Both the position numbers and the translations under genes were made by a program. The notes beneath the pieces are model-generated. The model searched no databases. It saw only the letters and a list, made by a program, of their open reading frames with translations, and was not told the origin of the DNA. From assembly GCF_900186995.1 (NCBI RefSeq), contig NZ_LT906463.1, positions 682,001-746,000 on the forward strand: 64,000 nt of DNA. The letters run 5' to 3'. Shown here piece after piece: positions 1-8,372 of the stretch; the first letter of the stretch is position 1, and the number at the start of each line of letters is the position of its first letter. This DNA comes from Haemophilus pittmaniae (GTDB lineage: Bacteria > Pseudomonadota > Gammaproteobacteria > Enterobacterales > Pasteurellaceae).

Positions 1-629
1 TACCGGCGGATTTGACAGCCTTATTAAACACTAAGCAACGGCATCGCCGCGTGGTATGCGCGGTTCCTCCACAGCTTGTGTGGTCTAAAAGCCTGATTTT
101 GCCACAGTCGCTGGATGCTGATGAATGTGAGCAGCAAAGCCGTTTTATTCTACAAAAATCATTGCCGGTCGCATTGGACGAGCTTTGGTTTGATTACCGG
201 GCCAATAGTTTGCCACAAGGTTGTCGCCTGGAGATTACGGCGATTCGGCAGCGTTTAGCATTGGATTTTTTACAGCAATTTTCGCCTTGTCAGCCGAACA
301 TTTTAGACACTCAAGTGAATAGTCTTTTACGGGCATTCACGTATCTGTTGCAGCAATCCGTACAAAATCGGTTGTTAGTCTATATTCATGGGCAACAAAG
401 CTTAATGCTTTGTGAACGGGCTCAGCAATGTCAAATACGGCAAGGTGGGGCGGATTTACAAGCGCTGTATCGGGATTTTCAACAGTATTTCAAAGAGCCC
501 TGCGAGCAGATTTATGTGTATTCGGACATTGAACGCAAATTGCCGGCAGATTGGCAAAGGGTTGATTGTGTTTGTTCGCCAATTGCTTTAGGGAATGCCT
601 TATGGCCTAAGTTTGAACAAGGTGAGTAG
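1..629 (+). CDS. comA: Competence protein ComA (PilM-like), 5' end outside the window
   Basis: Partial gene. The reading frame is open to the first base of the window, so the TTG at 12 is not its start; about 208 C-terminal residues are present. ComA is the PilM-like cytoplasmic protein of the Haemophilus com operon and is thought to anchor the inner-membrane part of the type IV pilus/DNA-uptake machine. I identify it mainly from context: it lies 8 bp before a PilN-like gene, at the head of a tightly packed cluster ending in a secretin. The sequence is Gln- and Leu-rich with no membrane segment, as expected for PilM. The promoter of the operon, where a CRP-S site would be expected, is not in the window. 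Confidence 0.85.
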   Translation, partial: PADLTALLNTKQRHRRVVCAVPPQLVWSKSLILPQSLDADECEQQSRFILQKSLPVALDELWFDYRANSLPQGCRLEITAIRQRLALDFLQQFSPCQPNILDTQVNSLLRAFTYLLQQSVQNRLLVYIHGQQSLMLCERAQQCQIRQGGADLQALYRDFQQYFKEPCEQIYVYSDIERKLPADWQRVDCVCSPIALGNALWPKFEQGE

Positions 630-637
630 GAGATAAT

Positions 638-1150
638 ATGCAGGGAATAAATTTGTTTCCTTGGCGGCAGGTGCAATATCGGCGGGCATTAAAATATTTT
701 TTACTACGTCTGTTGCTGTTGTTCTTGTGTGCACTAGGCGGATATTGGGGACTTGAGCAGATCAATCAACAGCAAAGGCAGTATTTAGCAGAACAGCAGG
801 AACAACTAACCCTTTTAAATCAACAATTGATAAAACAGGAAATGGAAATTAGCCAACAACGTCGCACACTATTACCGCAAAGTGATGGGCTAACGCTGGC
901 TTCTGCGAAGGCCATTGCAAGATTGCAGCTGTTACATGAACTGCCTTTGCTACAAGGTGAATTAACCGAGGTTCGATTGGATTCCGAACAATTGGATATG
1001 GCAGGGAATATTGATTCACAAAATGCATTTGCCGAATTACATCAGTTTTTACAACAGCGTTGCGGAGCAGTGAATTTATCTCAATTACAAAATGAAGCAA
1101 CGAACATTGCATTTCGGCTACAGACGGCCTGTGATGGGGAGAATAAATGA
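638..1150 (+). CDS. comB: Competence protein ComB (PilN-like)
   Basis: 170 residues. One hydrophobic segment at about residues 20-40 follows a short basic N-terminus (begins MQGINLFPWR, typical of PilN-like proteins). A Gln-rich stretch at about 45-75 looks like a coiled coil, followed by a small C-terminal periplasmic domain. This is the PilN architecture: an inner-membrane alignment protein that binds PilM and pairs with PilO. The start has a good AGGAG-type ribosome site just after comA. The stop overlaps the next start as ATGA, which suggests translational coupling. Required for transformation in H. influenzae; the role here is inferred from family and synteny. Confidence 0.88.
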   Translation: MQGINLFPWRQVQYRRALKYFLLRLLLLFLCALGGYWGLEQINQQQRQYLAEQQEQLTLLNQQLIKQEMEISQQRRTLLPQSDGLTLASAKAIARLQLLHELPLLQGELTEVRLDSEQLDMAGNIDSQNAFAELHQFLQQRCGAVNLSQLQNEATNIAFRLQTACDGENK

Positions 1151-1674
1151 GTTGGAATTGGCTTAACGACTACCATCATTGGCTGGGACGTTGGTTACGT
1201 AGTGCTTGGTATTGGCACCGTTTGTTTGAGGTGATGCTAGTGTTACTGGTTATTGCTATTCCGTTACAACAATTTTATCTGTTGCATACAGCGAAGATAG
1301 CCTTGATGCAGGAACAGCAACGATTAAATGAGGAGTTAAATCGTCAGCAACGCATTGTAATAGCGCTTCGACAGCAAAGTACCGTTAATCAAACGTCCCC
1401 ACAGTTGGCGAATCAGCTCTTACCGATCAATCAACAAATTGAGCAATTGCGCGGGCAATTAGATGTGATGGATTTACGTTGGGAATTTCTGGCTACACCC
1501 CGTCTACATCTCTCTTTAGTTGGTGGATTTAACGAGTTTCAGCATTTTATCGACAAGCTACTAAACAACCGCCAACAACTGCGATTAGAACAGTTACATT
1601 TGCAAAAAGCAGCTGATTCTGCTGCTTTCATTCGGGCTGAATTAATTTTCCGTTTGCATAAGGAGTTGCAATGA
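1147..1674 (+). CDS. comC: Competence protein ComC (PilO-like)
   Basis: 175 residues, bitopic: a single membrane segment at about residues 25-45, then a long Gln/Leu coiled-coil-like region, then a C-terminal domain. This matches PilO, the partner of PilN in the inner-membrane alignment complex. It overlaps comB by 4 bp (ATGA) and comD by 4 bp (ATGA), so comB, comC and comD should be made in fixed proportion. Sequence conservation in this family is low, so the call rests on topology, length and fixed position between ComB and ComD. Confidence 0.85.
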   Translation: MSWNWLNDYHHWLGRWLRSAWYWHRLFEVMLVLLVIAIPLQQFYLLHTAKIALMQEQQRLNEELNRQQRIVIALRQQSTVNQTSPQLANQLLPINQQIEQLRGQLDVMDLRWEFLATPRLHLSLVGGFNEFQHFIDKLLNNRQQLRLEQLHLQKAADSAAFIRAELIFRLHKELQ

Positions 1675-2036
1675 AAATTTTGTATTTATTACCAATATGC
1701 CTGTTCACAGGCTCGCTTTGGGCAGCAGATCCTTTCTATCGTCAAGGTACTTCGACGAGTGCAACAACGGTTGTCTCAAATCAAAATGGTGCATGTGCTT
1801 TAACTGAGGGGACGGTTGCAGGAAATATTCCTTTTAACCAACTAAAGGTGGTTGGAGCGGTACTCTATAAAACGATGCCGGAAGCCTATTTTGTAGATAC
1901 TCAGGGACAATTATTCAATCTCAAAATCGGTGAACGTGTGGGATTGGAGGGATATCGTCTAGGAAAGCTCGATAAGCGTGAGCTCATTTTTGATGATATT
2001 TGTGGACGACAAGTTTCTCAAAGCGTGCGTTTCTAA
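1671..2036 (+). CDS. comD: Competence protein ComD (PilP-like)
   Basis: 121 residues with an N-terminal signal peptide ending near residue 18 (hydrophobic run, then LWAAD). I see no lipobox cysteine, unlike classical PilP lipoproteins. The mature part has the small beta-rich PilP-type domain (VVGAVLYK...AYFVDTQGQLFNLKIGE) that links the inner-membrane PilN/PilO pair to the secretin. It overlaps comC by 4 bp and ends 9 bp before the secretin gene. Two cysteines (in ACALTEG and DICGRQ) could form a disulfide in the periplasm. Confidence 0.85.
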   Translation: MKILYLLPICLFTGSLWAADPFYRQGTSTSATTVVSNQNGACALTEGTVAGNIPFNQLKVVGAVLYKTMPEAYFVDTQGQLFNLKIGERVGLEGYRLGKLDKRELIFDDICGRQVSQSVRF

Positions 2037-2045
2037 GGAGTAACA

Positions 2046-3467
2046 ATGAAACAGGGACAGGTTTCTTTTGGTATAGCGAGGGCGCATAGGCTAGGAAAAT
2101 GCATATATCGTGCCTTATTAGGGGGATTAGTGCTGTTATGCAGTACTCAGCTTGCCGCCGATGAGAATTCGGTGTTTTCGGTTCGTCTTAAACAGGCGCC
2201 ATTAGTGGCGACATTACAGCAGCTGGCACTAACGCAAAATATCAATTTGTTAATTGATGATGAGCTAGAAGGCAATTTATCCCTGCAGTTGGATAATGTG
2301 GATGTGGATCGTCTATTACGTGCAACTGCCAAAATTAAAGGTCTTTCCTTTCATCAAGAAAACGGCATCTACTATCTCGGCAAATTATCGGAAAATGAAA
2401 AATATGCCGGACAAATGAGTACACCCAATACGCTCGAACCTGCGGATATAGCTGGAACTTCTGTAGCGGTGGAACCCAATTTGCAACATGCCACAATCAA
2501 ATTACATTTTGCGAAAGCGCAGGATGTTCTGAAAACTCTTACCGGAGGTAGTGGTAGCCTGCTTTCAGCGAATGGTGCAGTAAGTTTTGATGAACGCAGT
2601 AATCTGCTATTAATTCAGGATGATGCGCGTTCCTTAAGAAATATTAAAAAATTAGTTGCCGAACTGGATAAGCCCATCGAACAAATTGCGATAGAGGCCC
2701 GCATTGTTACGATTACCGATGAAAGCCTGAAAGAATTGGGAGTGCGCTGGGGGATCTTTAATCCTGCGGCAGAGTCACATCGAGTTTCGGGCAGTTTGGC
2801 TGCCAATGGTTTCAACGATATTGCTAATCAGCTAAATATCAATTTTGCCGGAGCGATTAATCCGGCCGGTTCCGTTGCGTTGCAGGTGGCGAAAATTAAT
2901 GGCCGCCTATTGGATTTGGAATTAACCGCTTTAGAGCGTGAAAATAATGTGGAAATCATCGCTAGTCCACGTTTGCTCACAACTAATAAAAAGAGTGCCA
3001 GTATCAAGCAAGGAACCGAAATTCCTTATGTGGTTACTAATGGGCGTAATGATACGCAGTCGGTAGAGTTTCGCGAAGCTGTACTTGGGCTTGAAGTGAC
3101 ACCTCATATATCCAAGGATAATACAATTTTGTTGGATTTATTGGTTAGTCAAAACTCACCAGGGAATCGGGTTTCTTACGGACAAAATAGTGAAGTTGTC
3201 TCAATTGATAAACAGGAAATTAATACGCAAGTGTTTGCTAAAAATGGTGAAACTATTGTGCTGGGCGGAGTATTTCATGACACCATCAGTAAGGGCGAAG
3301 ACAAGGTGCCGTTGTTGGGAGATATTCCTGGGATAAAACGATTGTTTAGCCGACAAAGCGAACGTCATCAAAAAAGGGAATTGGTGATTTTTGTCACTCC
3401 GCATATTCTCACTCCAGGCCCCTTGCCGGCAGGATTTCATCCTGGCAAGCAAAAGAAATCGCAATAA
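2046..3467 (+). CDS. comE: Competence secretin ComE (PilQ-like outer-membrane pore)
   Basis: 473 residues, the outer-membrane channel for the type IV pilus and incoming DNA. Visible parts: a signal peptide within the first ~38 residues, an STN-type N-terminal domain (about 43-108), a secretin N1 domain (about 150-215) and the secretin core (about 270-460). The core includes the family signature VPLLGDIPGIKRLF near residue 421. Length fits the Haemophilus protein (about 445) plus a slightly longer leader. An AGGAG site precedes the ATG. The stop codon TAA is also the first bases of a dispersed repeat (copy 1), which separates comE from comF. Confidence 0.93.
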   Translation: MKQGQVSFGIARAHRLGKCIYRALLGGLVLLCSTQLAADENSVFSVRLKQAPLVATLQQLALTQNINLLIDDELEGNLSLQLDNVDVDRLLRATAKIKGLSFHQENGIYYLGKLSENEKYAGQMSTPNTLEPADIAGTSVAVEPNLQHATIKLHFAKAQDVLKTLTGGSGSLLSANGAVSFDERSNLLLIQDDARSLRNIKKLVAELDKPIEQIAIEARIVTITDESLKELGVRWGIFNPAAESHRVSGSLAANGFNDIANQLNINFAGAINPAGSVALQVAKINGRLLDLELTALERENNVEIIASPRLLTTNKKSASIKQGTEIPYVVTNGRNDTQSVEFREAVLGLEVTPHISKDNTILLDLLVSQNSPGNRVSYGQNSEVVSIDKQEINTQVFAKNGETIVLGGVFHDTISKGEDKVPLLGDIPGIKRLFSRQSERHQKRELVIFVTPHILTPGPLPAGFHPGKQKKSQ

Positions 3468-3539
3468 ACGCCCCTATGATTTGCAAAGTTTTTCTGGAAA
3501 ACGCGTCTAAGTTATTGATTTTATTATGGTTGAGTAAAA
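3467..3539 (+). repeat. Dispersed ~75-bp intergenic repeat, copy 1
   Basis: Begins AACGCCCCT in the comE stop codon, has the core TAAGTTATTGATTTTATT at 3508-3525, and runs up to the comF ATG. It fills the whole comE-comF gap and therefore supplies comF's upstream sequence; no clear ribosome site is visible in it. One of nine copies found by eye in this window. Confidence 0.85.
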
Positions 3540-4235
3540 ATGCAGTTTTCTCCATCTTTTTGGCAGTTTAGTTGCGTGCATTGTGGCCAACCTTTGTATT
3601 TTGGTGCCCATGGACTTTGTTGTCGCTGTCGCCGAACAATCGTTGCGCCCGATTATTGTGGGCGCTGTGGAGCGCCCTTGAGTAAACCGGCAATGGGCTG
3701 CGGTCATTGTTTGGCGGCACCTCCGGCATGGGAGCAAATGGTGGTGGCGGGACGTTATTTGGAGCCGCTTTCGACACTGATTCATCGTTTTAAATTTCAG
3801 CATCAATTTTGGTTAGATGGAACGTTAGCACGTCTGCTTTATTTGGCGGTACGCGAAGCGCGCGCGAAGCATGGCTTGCTCTTGCCAGAAGCGTTAATCC
3901 CTGTACCTCTGCATCATTGGCGACAATGGCAACGCGGTTATAACCAAGCGGATTTATTGACGAATTGGCTGGCAAAAAAATTAGCGTTACCAAATGCCGG
4001 ACAAATTGTGCAGCGGGTGAAAAATACTCCGACCCAGCGCGGCTTAACGCCGGGTGAACGAGCGCATAATGTCACCGATGCTTTTGCTCTGAATGAAAAA
4101 ATGTCGTTTCCGTATCAACGCGTAGCTTTAATTGATGATGTGATTACTACGGGAGCTACTTTAAATTCCTTGAGCCAATTGTTGCGTCAGGCGGGGGTAC
4201 AGCATATTCAAGTGTGGGGATTGGCGCGGGCTTAG
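3540..4235 (+). CDS. comF: ComF amidophosphoribosyltransferase-like competence protein
   Basis: 231 residues, close to the 228-229 of H. influenzae ComF (Com101A). The N-terminus has a zinc-finger pattern (CVHC at 12-15, CCRC, YCGRC, CGHC). The C-terminal half is a type I phosphoribosyltransferase fold with the PRPP-binding loop VALIDDVITTGAT at about 197-209. ComF is cytosolic and needed for moving transforming DNA across the inner membrane; the enzymatic substrate is unknown. The ATG at 3540 is the first start and directly abuts repeat copy 1, with a poor Shine-Dalgarno sequence. Confidence 0.93.
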   Translation: MQFSPSFWQFSCVHCGQPLYFGAHGLCCRCRRTIVAPDYCGRCGAPLSKPAMGCGHCLAAPPAWEQMVVAGRYLEPLSTLIHRFKFQHQFWLDGTLARLLYLAVREARAKHGLLLPEALIPVPLHHWRQWQRGYNQADLLTNWLAKKLALPNAGQIVQRVKNTPTQRGLTPGERAHNVTDAFALNEKMSFPYQRVALIDDVITTGATLNSLSQLLRQAGVQHIQVWGLARA

Positions 4236-4312
4236 CGGAAAAGATTGGTATTTTGTTGGCCAGAGGAGTATCATCTCCGACAATTTTTATCAAGTAAAGA
4301 AGAAGGGAATTT

Positions 4313-4897
4313 ATGCAAAATATTTCAATTTCAGCAGCGGCTCAAGCACATTTTCGGAAACTCTTAGACACTCAGGAAGAAGGAACTAATATTCGAGTTT
4401 TTGTTGTGAATCCGGGGACGCCAAATGCCGAGTGCGGCGTTTCTTATTGTCCGCCGAATGCGGTGGAAGCCAATGATGTGGAAATGAAATACGATACTTT
4501 TTCCGCATTTGTGGACGATGTCAGCTTACCATTTTTGGAAGACGCGGAAATTGATTATGTCACGGAGGAATTGGGGGCGCAGCTTACCTTAAAAGCACCA
4601 AATGCAAAAATGCGCAAAGTGGCTGATGATGCACCGTTGATTGAACGGGTGGAATATGTCATTCAAACTCAAATTAATCCACAATTAGCCAGCCATGGTG
4701 GACGTATTACTTTGATCGATTTAACCGAGGACGGCTATGCAGTGTTGCAATTTGGTGGTGGTTGTAATGGTTGCTCTATGGTGGATGTGACTCTCAAAGA
4801 TGGCGTGGAAAAACAATTGGTAAGCATGTTTCCAAATGAATTGAAAGGCGCACGCGATGTAACCGAACATCAACGTGGAGAACATTCCTATTATTAA
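4313..4897 (+). CDS. nfuA: Fe-S biogenesis protein NfuA
   Basis: 194 residues. The N-terminal ~100 residues form an A-type-carrier-like domain (with a CGVSYC pair but not the full A-type cysteine set). The C-terminal NifU-like domain carries the catalytic CNGC at residues 151-154, the site where a [4Fe-4S] cluster is held between two monomers. NfuA delivers clusters to apoproteins under oxidative or iron stress. A good AAGAAGGGA ribosome site lies upstream. Its position next to comF is shared with Haemophilus. Transcription probably ends at the terminator-like stem at 4924-5014. Confidence 0.95.
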   Translation: MQNISISAAAQAHFRKLLDTQEEGTNIRVFVVNPGTPNAECGVSYCPPNAVEANDVEMKYDTFSAFVDDVSLPFLEDAEIDYVTEELGAQLTLKAPNAKMRKVADDAPLIERVEYVIQTQINPQLASHGGRITLIDLTEDGYAVLQFGGGCNGCSMVDVTLKDGVEKQLVSMFPNELKGARDVTEHQRGEHSYY

Positions 4898-4923
4898 TTC
4901 ACAACTCTAATAGCAATTTTAGA

Positions 4924-5014
4924 AAAAAACGCGGTGTTTTAAAGGCGTGCTAATAAAATCAATGACTTAGGGTTGATTTTAAGTAAAAGTCTGACAAACG
5001 ATGCCGCGTTTTTT
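4924..5014. terminator. Terminator-like stem (AAAAAACGCGG/CCGCGTTTTTT) with a repeat in its loop
   Basis: AAAAAACGCGG at 4924-4934 is perfectly complementary to CCGCGTTTTTT at 5004-5014. Symmetry means it can end transcription from nfuA (+) and hypF (-). The 69-nt loop is unusually long and consists almost entirely of dispersed repeat copy 2, as if the element had inserted into an ordinary terminator. An alternative reading is that part of the right arm (AACGCGG on the minus strand) belongs to the repeat itself. Confidence 0.55.
4940..5010 (-). repeat. Dispersed ~75-bp intergenic repeat, copy 2
   Basis: Minus-strand copy between nfuA and hypF; core AATAAAATCAATGACTTA at 4952-4969. It is more diverged than the AACGCCCCT copies: its start reads AACGCGGCATCG, like copy 4 (AAACGCACTATCG), so copies 2 and 4 may form a subfamily. 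Confidence 0.75.
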
Positions 5015-5120
5015 ATTTGCCATTGCTAAAATCATTAGAATGTTTCAGCGCTACTTTAATTAAATTTCAATAAAATTGATTGAGTATTGTTTTGGCAAGC
5101 TCATCGCAATCAAGGGGCAT

Positions 5121-7409
5121 TTATGCCTGTAATTTTGCTGCAGCGATCACCGCTTGCCCCAAACTTAAACCACCATCGCCCATTGGATATGCATGGGCGC
5201 TAAATACTTGAAAGTCAGCTAAAGCTTGCTTGCACAGGCGGCGTAGCAACTGATTATGCCAAACCCCGCCTGATAGTACGATGCGTTCGCATTGATATTG
5301 TTGTGCCATATTGCGCGCCAATTCGGCTAATCCTTGGGCAAGTGCGTAGTGGAAGGCGAATGCTAGCGCTTCAGGTGTTCCTTCGGCAGTTAAAAATGCC
5401 TGCCAAAAGACAGCTAAATCCAACCGATTACCTTTTAGCGGCATACGTATATTGCGTAAGAGTTCAGGTAAATTGGTGCTATCAAGCTGCTGTCTGGCAA
5501 AGCTTGAGCGGGCGGCCTGTGCTTCTAAAATACAGGCTGCCTCCCCTTCCCAAGAAAGTTTATGCGGTGCCAATGTTAAGGCAAAAGCAACAGCATCAAA
5601 TAGTCGCCCGGCCGAGGAAATTGGTGGGCAATTGAGTTTTCGTTCAATTGCTTTTGCCAGTAGTGGCCAATCGGTGTTGATGCCGCGTCGTGTCATCCAA
5701 TTTTGCCAATCGGGTACAAATTGTTGCAAATGTGCTAAAAAATTACGCCAAGGTTCTACTGCCGCACGATCTCCGCCCGGCAAGGCTACCGCAGGCAAGC
5801 CACCTAAGTGATAACAGGTTTTATCATCCGCCAAAAGGCATTCACCACCCCAAAGTTGCTGATTTTCTCCCATGCCGATGCCATCAAGAGCCAAACCGAT
5901 CACTTGACCTTGTAAGTTATGTTCGGCCATAACGGAAACGATATGCGCATGGTGATGTAGTACTTCGACATAGGGCACTTGAAACTCATCTGCCAAGGCA
6001 AGGCCACTTTGGTGGGTAAAATAGCCGGCATGACAGTCAACTGCGATGGCTTGCGGGGCAAATTGATAGATTTGGCGGAAAAGTGCGAGATTATCAATTA
6101 ATTGCTTTTTGACTAGTTCATTATTGGTATCACCGATGTGCTGACTGACGACTGCACGTTGGCTGCGAGCTAGGCAAAAGGTATTTTTAAGATCGGCCCC
6201 CAACGCTAATATAGGTTTCTCAATCGCTTGCGCAAGCGCTGTTTCATCGGGCACATAACCGCGAGCCCGTCGAAGAGTTTCGGTGCCATCAAAGGCAGCC
6301 CTTACTAGCGAATCATCAGCACGTTGCAATATGTCTCGATTGTGAAATAGGAAGTTATCCGCCAATCCGGCTAATTTGCTTTGTGCGTCTTCATTTTTTA
6401 ATACTGGTGGCTCCCCCGAAGGGTTGGCGGAGGTCATGACTAATGGCCGATTCACAGCATGTAATAACAGATGTTGGAGCGGGTTTGAAGGTAACATGAC
6501 GCCAATTTCATTCAGCCGCGGAGCGATAGCTTCAGTAACATGTGGCACTTTGTCCTTTGCCAGTAAAACAATAGGGGCAGCTGGGGAGCTTAATAAACGG
6601 ATTTCGGCCTCGCTGAGAGCAGTAAGAAATTCCAAATTAGGAACCATTATGGCTAAGGGTTTGCTAGGACGATGTTTGCGTTGACGCAATGTGTGTACGG
6701 CATGTTCATTTCCTGCATCGACTGCAAGATGAAAGCCGCCAATACCTTTGATAGCAATAATTTTTCCATCTTTGAGTAATTGTGCAGCTTGTTCAATCGC
6801 CTCATCGTATTGGCTGAGTACTTGTGTTTGGTCGCTTAGCCAAATATGCGGGCCACAATCGGCGCAAGCATTGGGTTGGGCATGGAAACGACGATCGGCG
6901 GGATTTTGGTATTCGTTTTTACATTGTGGACAAAATGGAAATGCCGCCATGGATGTATTTGGGCGATCATAAGGAATGGCTTTGATAATGGTAAAACGCG
7001 GACCGCAATGGGTGCAGTTAATGAAAGGGTAGTGATAGCGACGGTTATTGCGATCAAATAATTCCCTTAGACAGTCTGGACAGGTGGCAGCATCAGGGAC
7101 GATTTGGGTATCCATAGCGTTGTTTTCACTTTCACGGATTAGAAACTCATCATGTGGAATGTCTGATGCACTAATTTGCCGTTGGCTGAGCGCGGTAATT
7201 TTTGCCAACGGTGGTAATTCCTGTTGTAGTGCTTGTAGAAATTGCGTGAGCTTTTTTTCTTCCGGTGCATAAAAACGGACTAATACGCCTTGTCCATCAT
7301 TATTGACATCCCCAAATAAGTTAAAGCGGTTGGCTAATAACCAAACAAAAGGGCGAAAACCAACGCCTTGAACCTTTCCTTTAATTCTTAATTCAATTCC
7401 GTTTTGCAT
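5121..7409 (-). CDS. hypF: Carbamoyltransferase HypF, [NiFe]-hydrogenase maturation
   Basis: 762 residues, normal for the family. HypF makes the carbamoyl group that becomes the cyanide ligands of the [NiFe] active site, using carbamoyl phosphate and ATP. Domains in order: acylphosphatase-like (about 1-95, GKVQGVGFRPFVW), a double zinc finger with eight cysteines (C110/113, C132/135, C160/163, C182/185), a YrdC-like domain (about 200-380) and a Kae1-like C-terminal domain with the HHHAHIVSV metal site. It is transcribed away from the hyf operon. hypABCDE are not in the window, so they must lie elsewhere. There is no clear Shine-Dalgarno; the start is set by alignment to the family N-terminus. 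Confidence 0.96.
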   Translation of the reverse strand: MQNGIELRIKGKVQGVGFRPFVWLLANRFNLFGDVNNDGQGVLVRFYAPEEKKLTQFLQALQQELPPLAKITALSQRQISASDIPHDEFLIRESENNAMDTQIVPDAATCPDCLRELFDRNNRRYHYPFINCTHCGPRFTIIKAIPYDRPNTSMAAFPFCPQCKNEYQNPADRRFHAQPNACADCGPHIWLSDQTQVLSQYDEAIEQAAQLLKDGKIIAIKGIGGFHLAVDAGNEHAVHTLRQRKHRPSKPLAIMVPNLEFLTALSEAEIRLLSSPAAPIVLLAKDKVPHVTEAIAPRLNEIGVMLPSNPLQHLLLHAVNRPLVMTSANPSGEPPVLKNEDAQSKLAGLADNFLFHNRDILQRADDSLVRAAFDGTETLRRARGYVPDETALAQAIEKPILALGADLKNTFCLARSQRAVVSQHIGDTNNELVKKQLIDNLALFRQIYQFAPQAIAVDCHAGYFTHQSGLALADEFQVPYVEVLHHHAHIVSVMAEHNLQGQVIGLALDGIGMGENQQLWGGECLLADDKTCYHLGGLPAVALPGGDRAAVEPWRNFLAHLQQFVPDWQNWMTRRGINTDWPLLAKAIERKLNCPPISSAGRLFDAVAFALTLAPHKLSWEGEAACILEAQAARSSFARQQLDSTNLPELLRNIRMPLKGNRLDLAVFWQAFLTAEGTPEALAFAFHYALAQGLAELARNMAQQYQCERIVLSGGVWHNQLLRRLCKQALADFQVFSAHAYPMGDGGLSLGQAVIAAAKLQA

Positions 7410-7413
7410 AATT

Positions 7414-7432
7414 TAAAATAATAATTATTATC
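7414..7432 (-). promoter_or_regulatory. Possible Fur box in front of hypF
   Basis: Read on the minus strand, this 19-mer (GATAATAATTATTATTTTA) matches 14 of 19 positions of the Fur consensus GATAATGATAATCATTATC and lies 5-23 nt before the hypF ATG. The region is very AT-rich, so a chance match is quite possible. Confidence 0.3.
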
Positions 7433-7597
7433 AAGTTTAAATTTATCTTGTTACTCATTGGAATAATAAAATTTCTTTTAAATTCAAATAAATATAACAA
7501 GTCTTATATTTACATTAGATAATTTTAGAGGAAAGTTACTAATTATTTAAATATATTTTTAAACAAAGCTAAATCCGTCCAAATATTTAATTCTTCC

Positions 7598-7611
7598 ATG
7601 ATCTTAATCAA
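7598..7611 (+). promoter_or_regulatory. Putative FNR box of the hyf operon
   Basis: ATGAT-CTTA-ATCAA matches the FNR consensus TTGAT-N4-ATCAA at 9 of 10 positions. It lies about 140 bp before hyfA in the divergent hypF-hyfA region. A TAATTAT at 7639-7645 could be the matching -10 element, which would place FNR near -41 to -46, an activating position. This agrees with anaerobic induction expected for formate hydrogenlyase. No sigma-54 promoter or HyfR/FhlA-type regulator gene was seen. Confidence 0.55.
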
Positions 7612-7643
7612 CAAAAATTAAAACTACCCTGGTTGAGGTAATT

Positions 7644-7694
7644 ATGAAGGAGTATCCTCAGTATCGGAGTGGTTATTTGGGAGCCTGTACTTAG
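7644..7694 (+). CDS. Possible 16-residue leader peptide before hyfA
   Basis: Short open frame encoding MKEYPQYRSGYLGACT. A strong-looking TGAGG ribosome site sits 5 nt before its ATG, better than that of many real genes here. Its last codons and stop lie inside a potential hairpin (7676-7711), so translation would open that hairpin. Against it: if the TAATTAT at 7639-7645 is the -10 element, the peptide's ribosome site would not be transcribed. Speculative. Confidence 0.3.
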   Translation: MKEYPQYRSGYLGACT

Positions 7695-7711
7695 GTGAAG
7701 TCGCCCCCAAA
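7659..7711 (+). promoter_or_regulatory. Structured 5' leader of the hyf operon
   Basis: CTC/GAG (7657-7659 with 7666-7668) could close a small hairpin. TTTGGG (7676-7681) pairs with CCCAAA (7706-7711), enclosing a second hairpin GCCT/AGGT (7683-7686 with 7693-7696). No U-run follows, so this is not an intrinsic terminator. I could not match it to the molybdenum-cofactor or nickel/cobalt riboswitch consensus from memory. Otherwise the 337-bp hypF-hyfA gap holds only AT-rich promoter sequence. Confidence 0.35.
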
Positions 7712-7746
7712 ACTATATTTAAACGTTTACTATCTAGGGAGAGATT

Positions 7747-8346
7747 ATGAACCGTTTTGTTATTGGCGATCCCAAAGATTGCATCGGTTGCAATACTTGT
7801 ATGGCAGCTTGCAGTGAAACCCACAAGGCTTTCGGATTGCAGTCATTTCCACGTCTACAAGTGATGCGTAACGATGACATCACTGTACCGATTCTCTGTC
7901 GTCATTGTGACGATTCTCCATGCGCCACCGTTTGCCCGGTGCACGCGATCACCCATGAAAATAATACGATTCAGCTCAACGAAGGAACCTGCATTGGCTG
8001 TAAATTGTGTGCCATTGCTTGTCCATTCGGTGCGATTACGCCTTATGGCAGTAGCCCGATTGATGCGCCGACGTATTATGAACATTTCACTTTTGCGGAT
8101 GCCGTTACTCGAGATATTCGTACAGCACCAAACAACACCGATGTATCAAGTATGTTGGCTTGGCAGCCGGGAGTGAAAGCCATCGCCGTCAAATGCGATT
8201 TGTGTTACTTCCGCAAGGAGGGGCCGGCTTGTGTGCAAACTTGCCCGACCAAAACATTGTTTTTAATCAGTGATGAAAGCATTGAAAAAGCAAATCGTGA
8301 AAAACGTGAACATTCGATGACAAATATTCCACTTATTCCGCATTAA
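7747..8346 (+). CDS. hyfA: Hydrogenase-4 electron-transfer subunit HyfA
   Basis: 199 residues, a four-cluster ferredoxin of the HyfA/HydN/HycB type. Four cysteine motifs are visible in order: CIGCNTCMAAC, CRHCDDSPCATVC, CIGCKLCAIAC and CDLCYFRKEGPACVQTC. In formate hydrogenlyase this protein carries electrons from formate dehydrogenase H to the hydrogenase. It is the first gene of an eleven-gene same-strand run. AGGGAGAG precedes the ATG. It could be called HydN on sequence alone; position at the head of hyfB-J favours HyfA. Confidence 0.9.
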   Translation: MNRFVIGDPKDCIGCNTCMAACSETHKAFGLQSFPRLQVMRNDDITVPILCRHCDDSPCATVCPVHAITHENNTIQLNEGTCIGCKLCAIACPFGAITPYGSSPIDAPTYYEHFTFADAVTRDIRTAPNNTDVSSMLAWQPGVKAIAVKCDLCYFRKEGPACVQTCPTKTLFLISDESIEKANREKREHSMTNIPLIPH

Positions 8347-8372
8347 GTGATGTTTAATCAATGGAGTGAATT

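Noticed and set aside
12..629. TTG at 12 as the comA start
   Set aside because: The frame is open to the window edge and the protein would be too short; the true start is upstream of the window.
7650..7740. Molybdenum-cofactor or nickel/cobalt riboswitch before hyfA
   Set aside because: The conserved blocks I remember of both riboswitches are not present; kept only as an unclassified leader structure.
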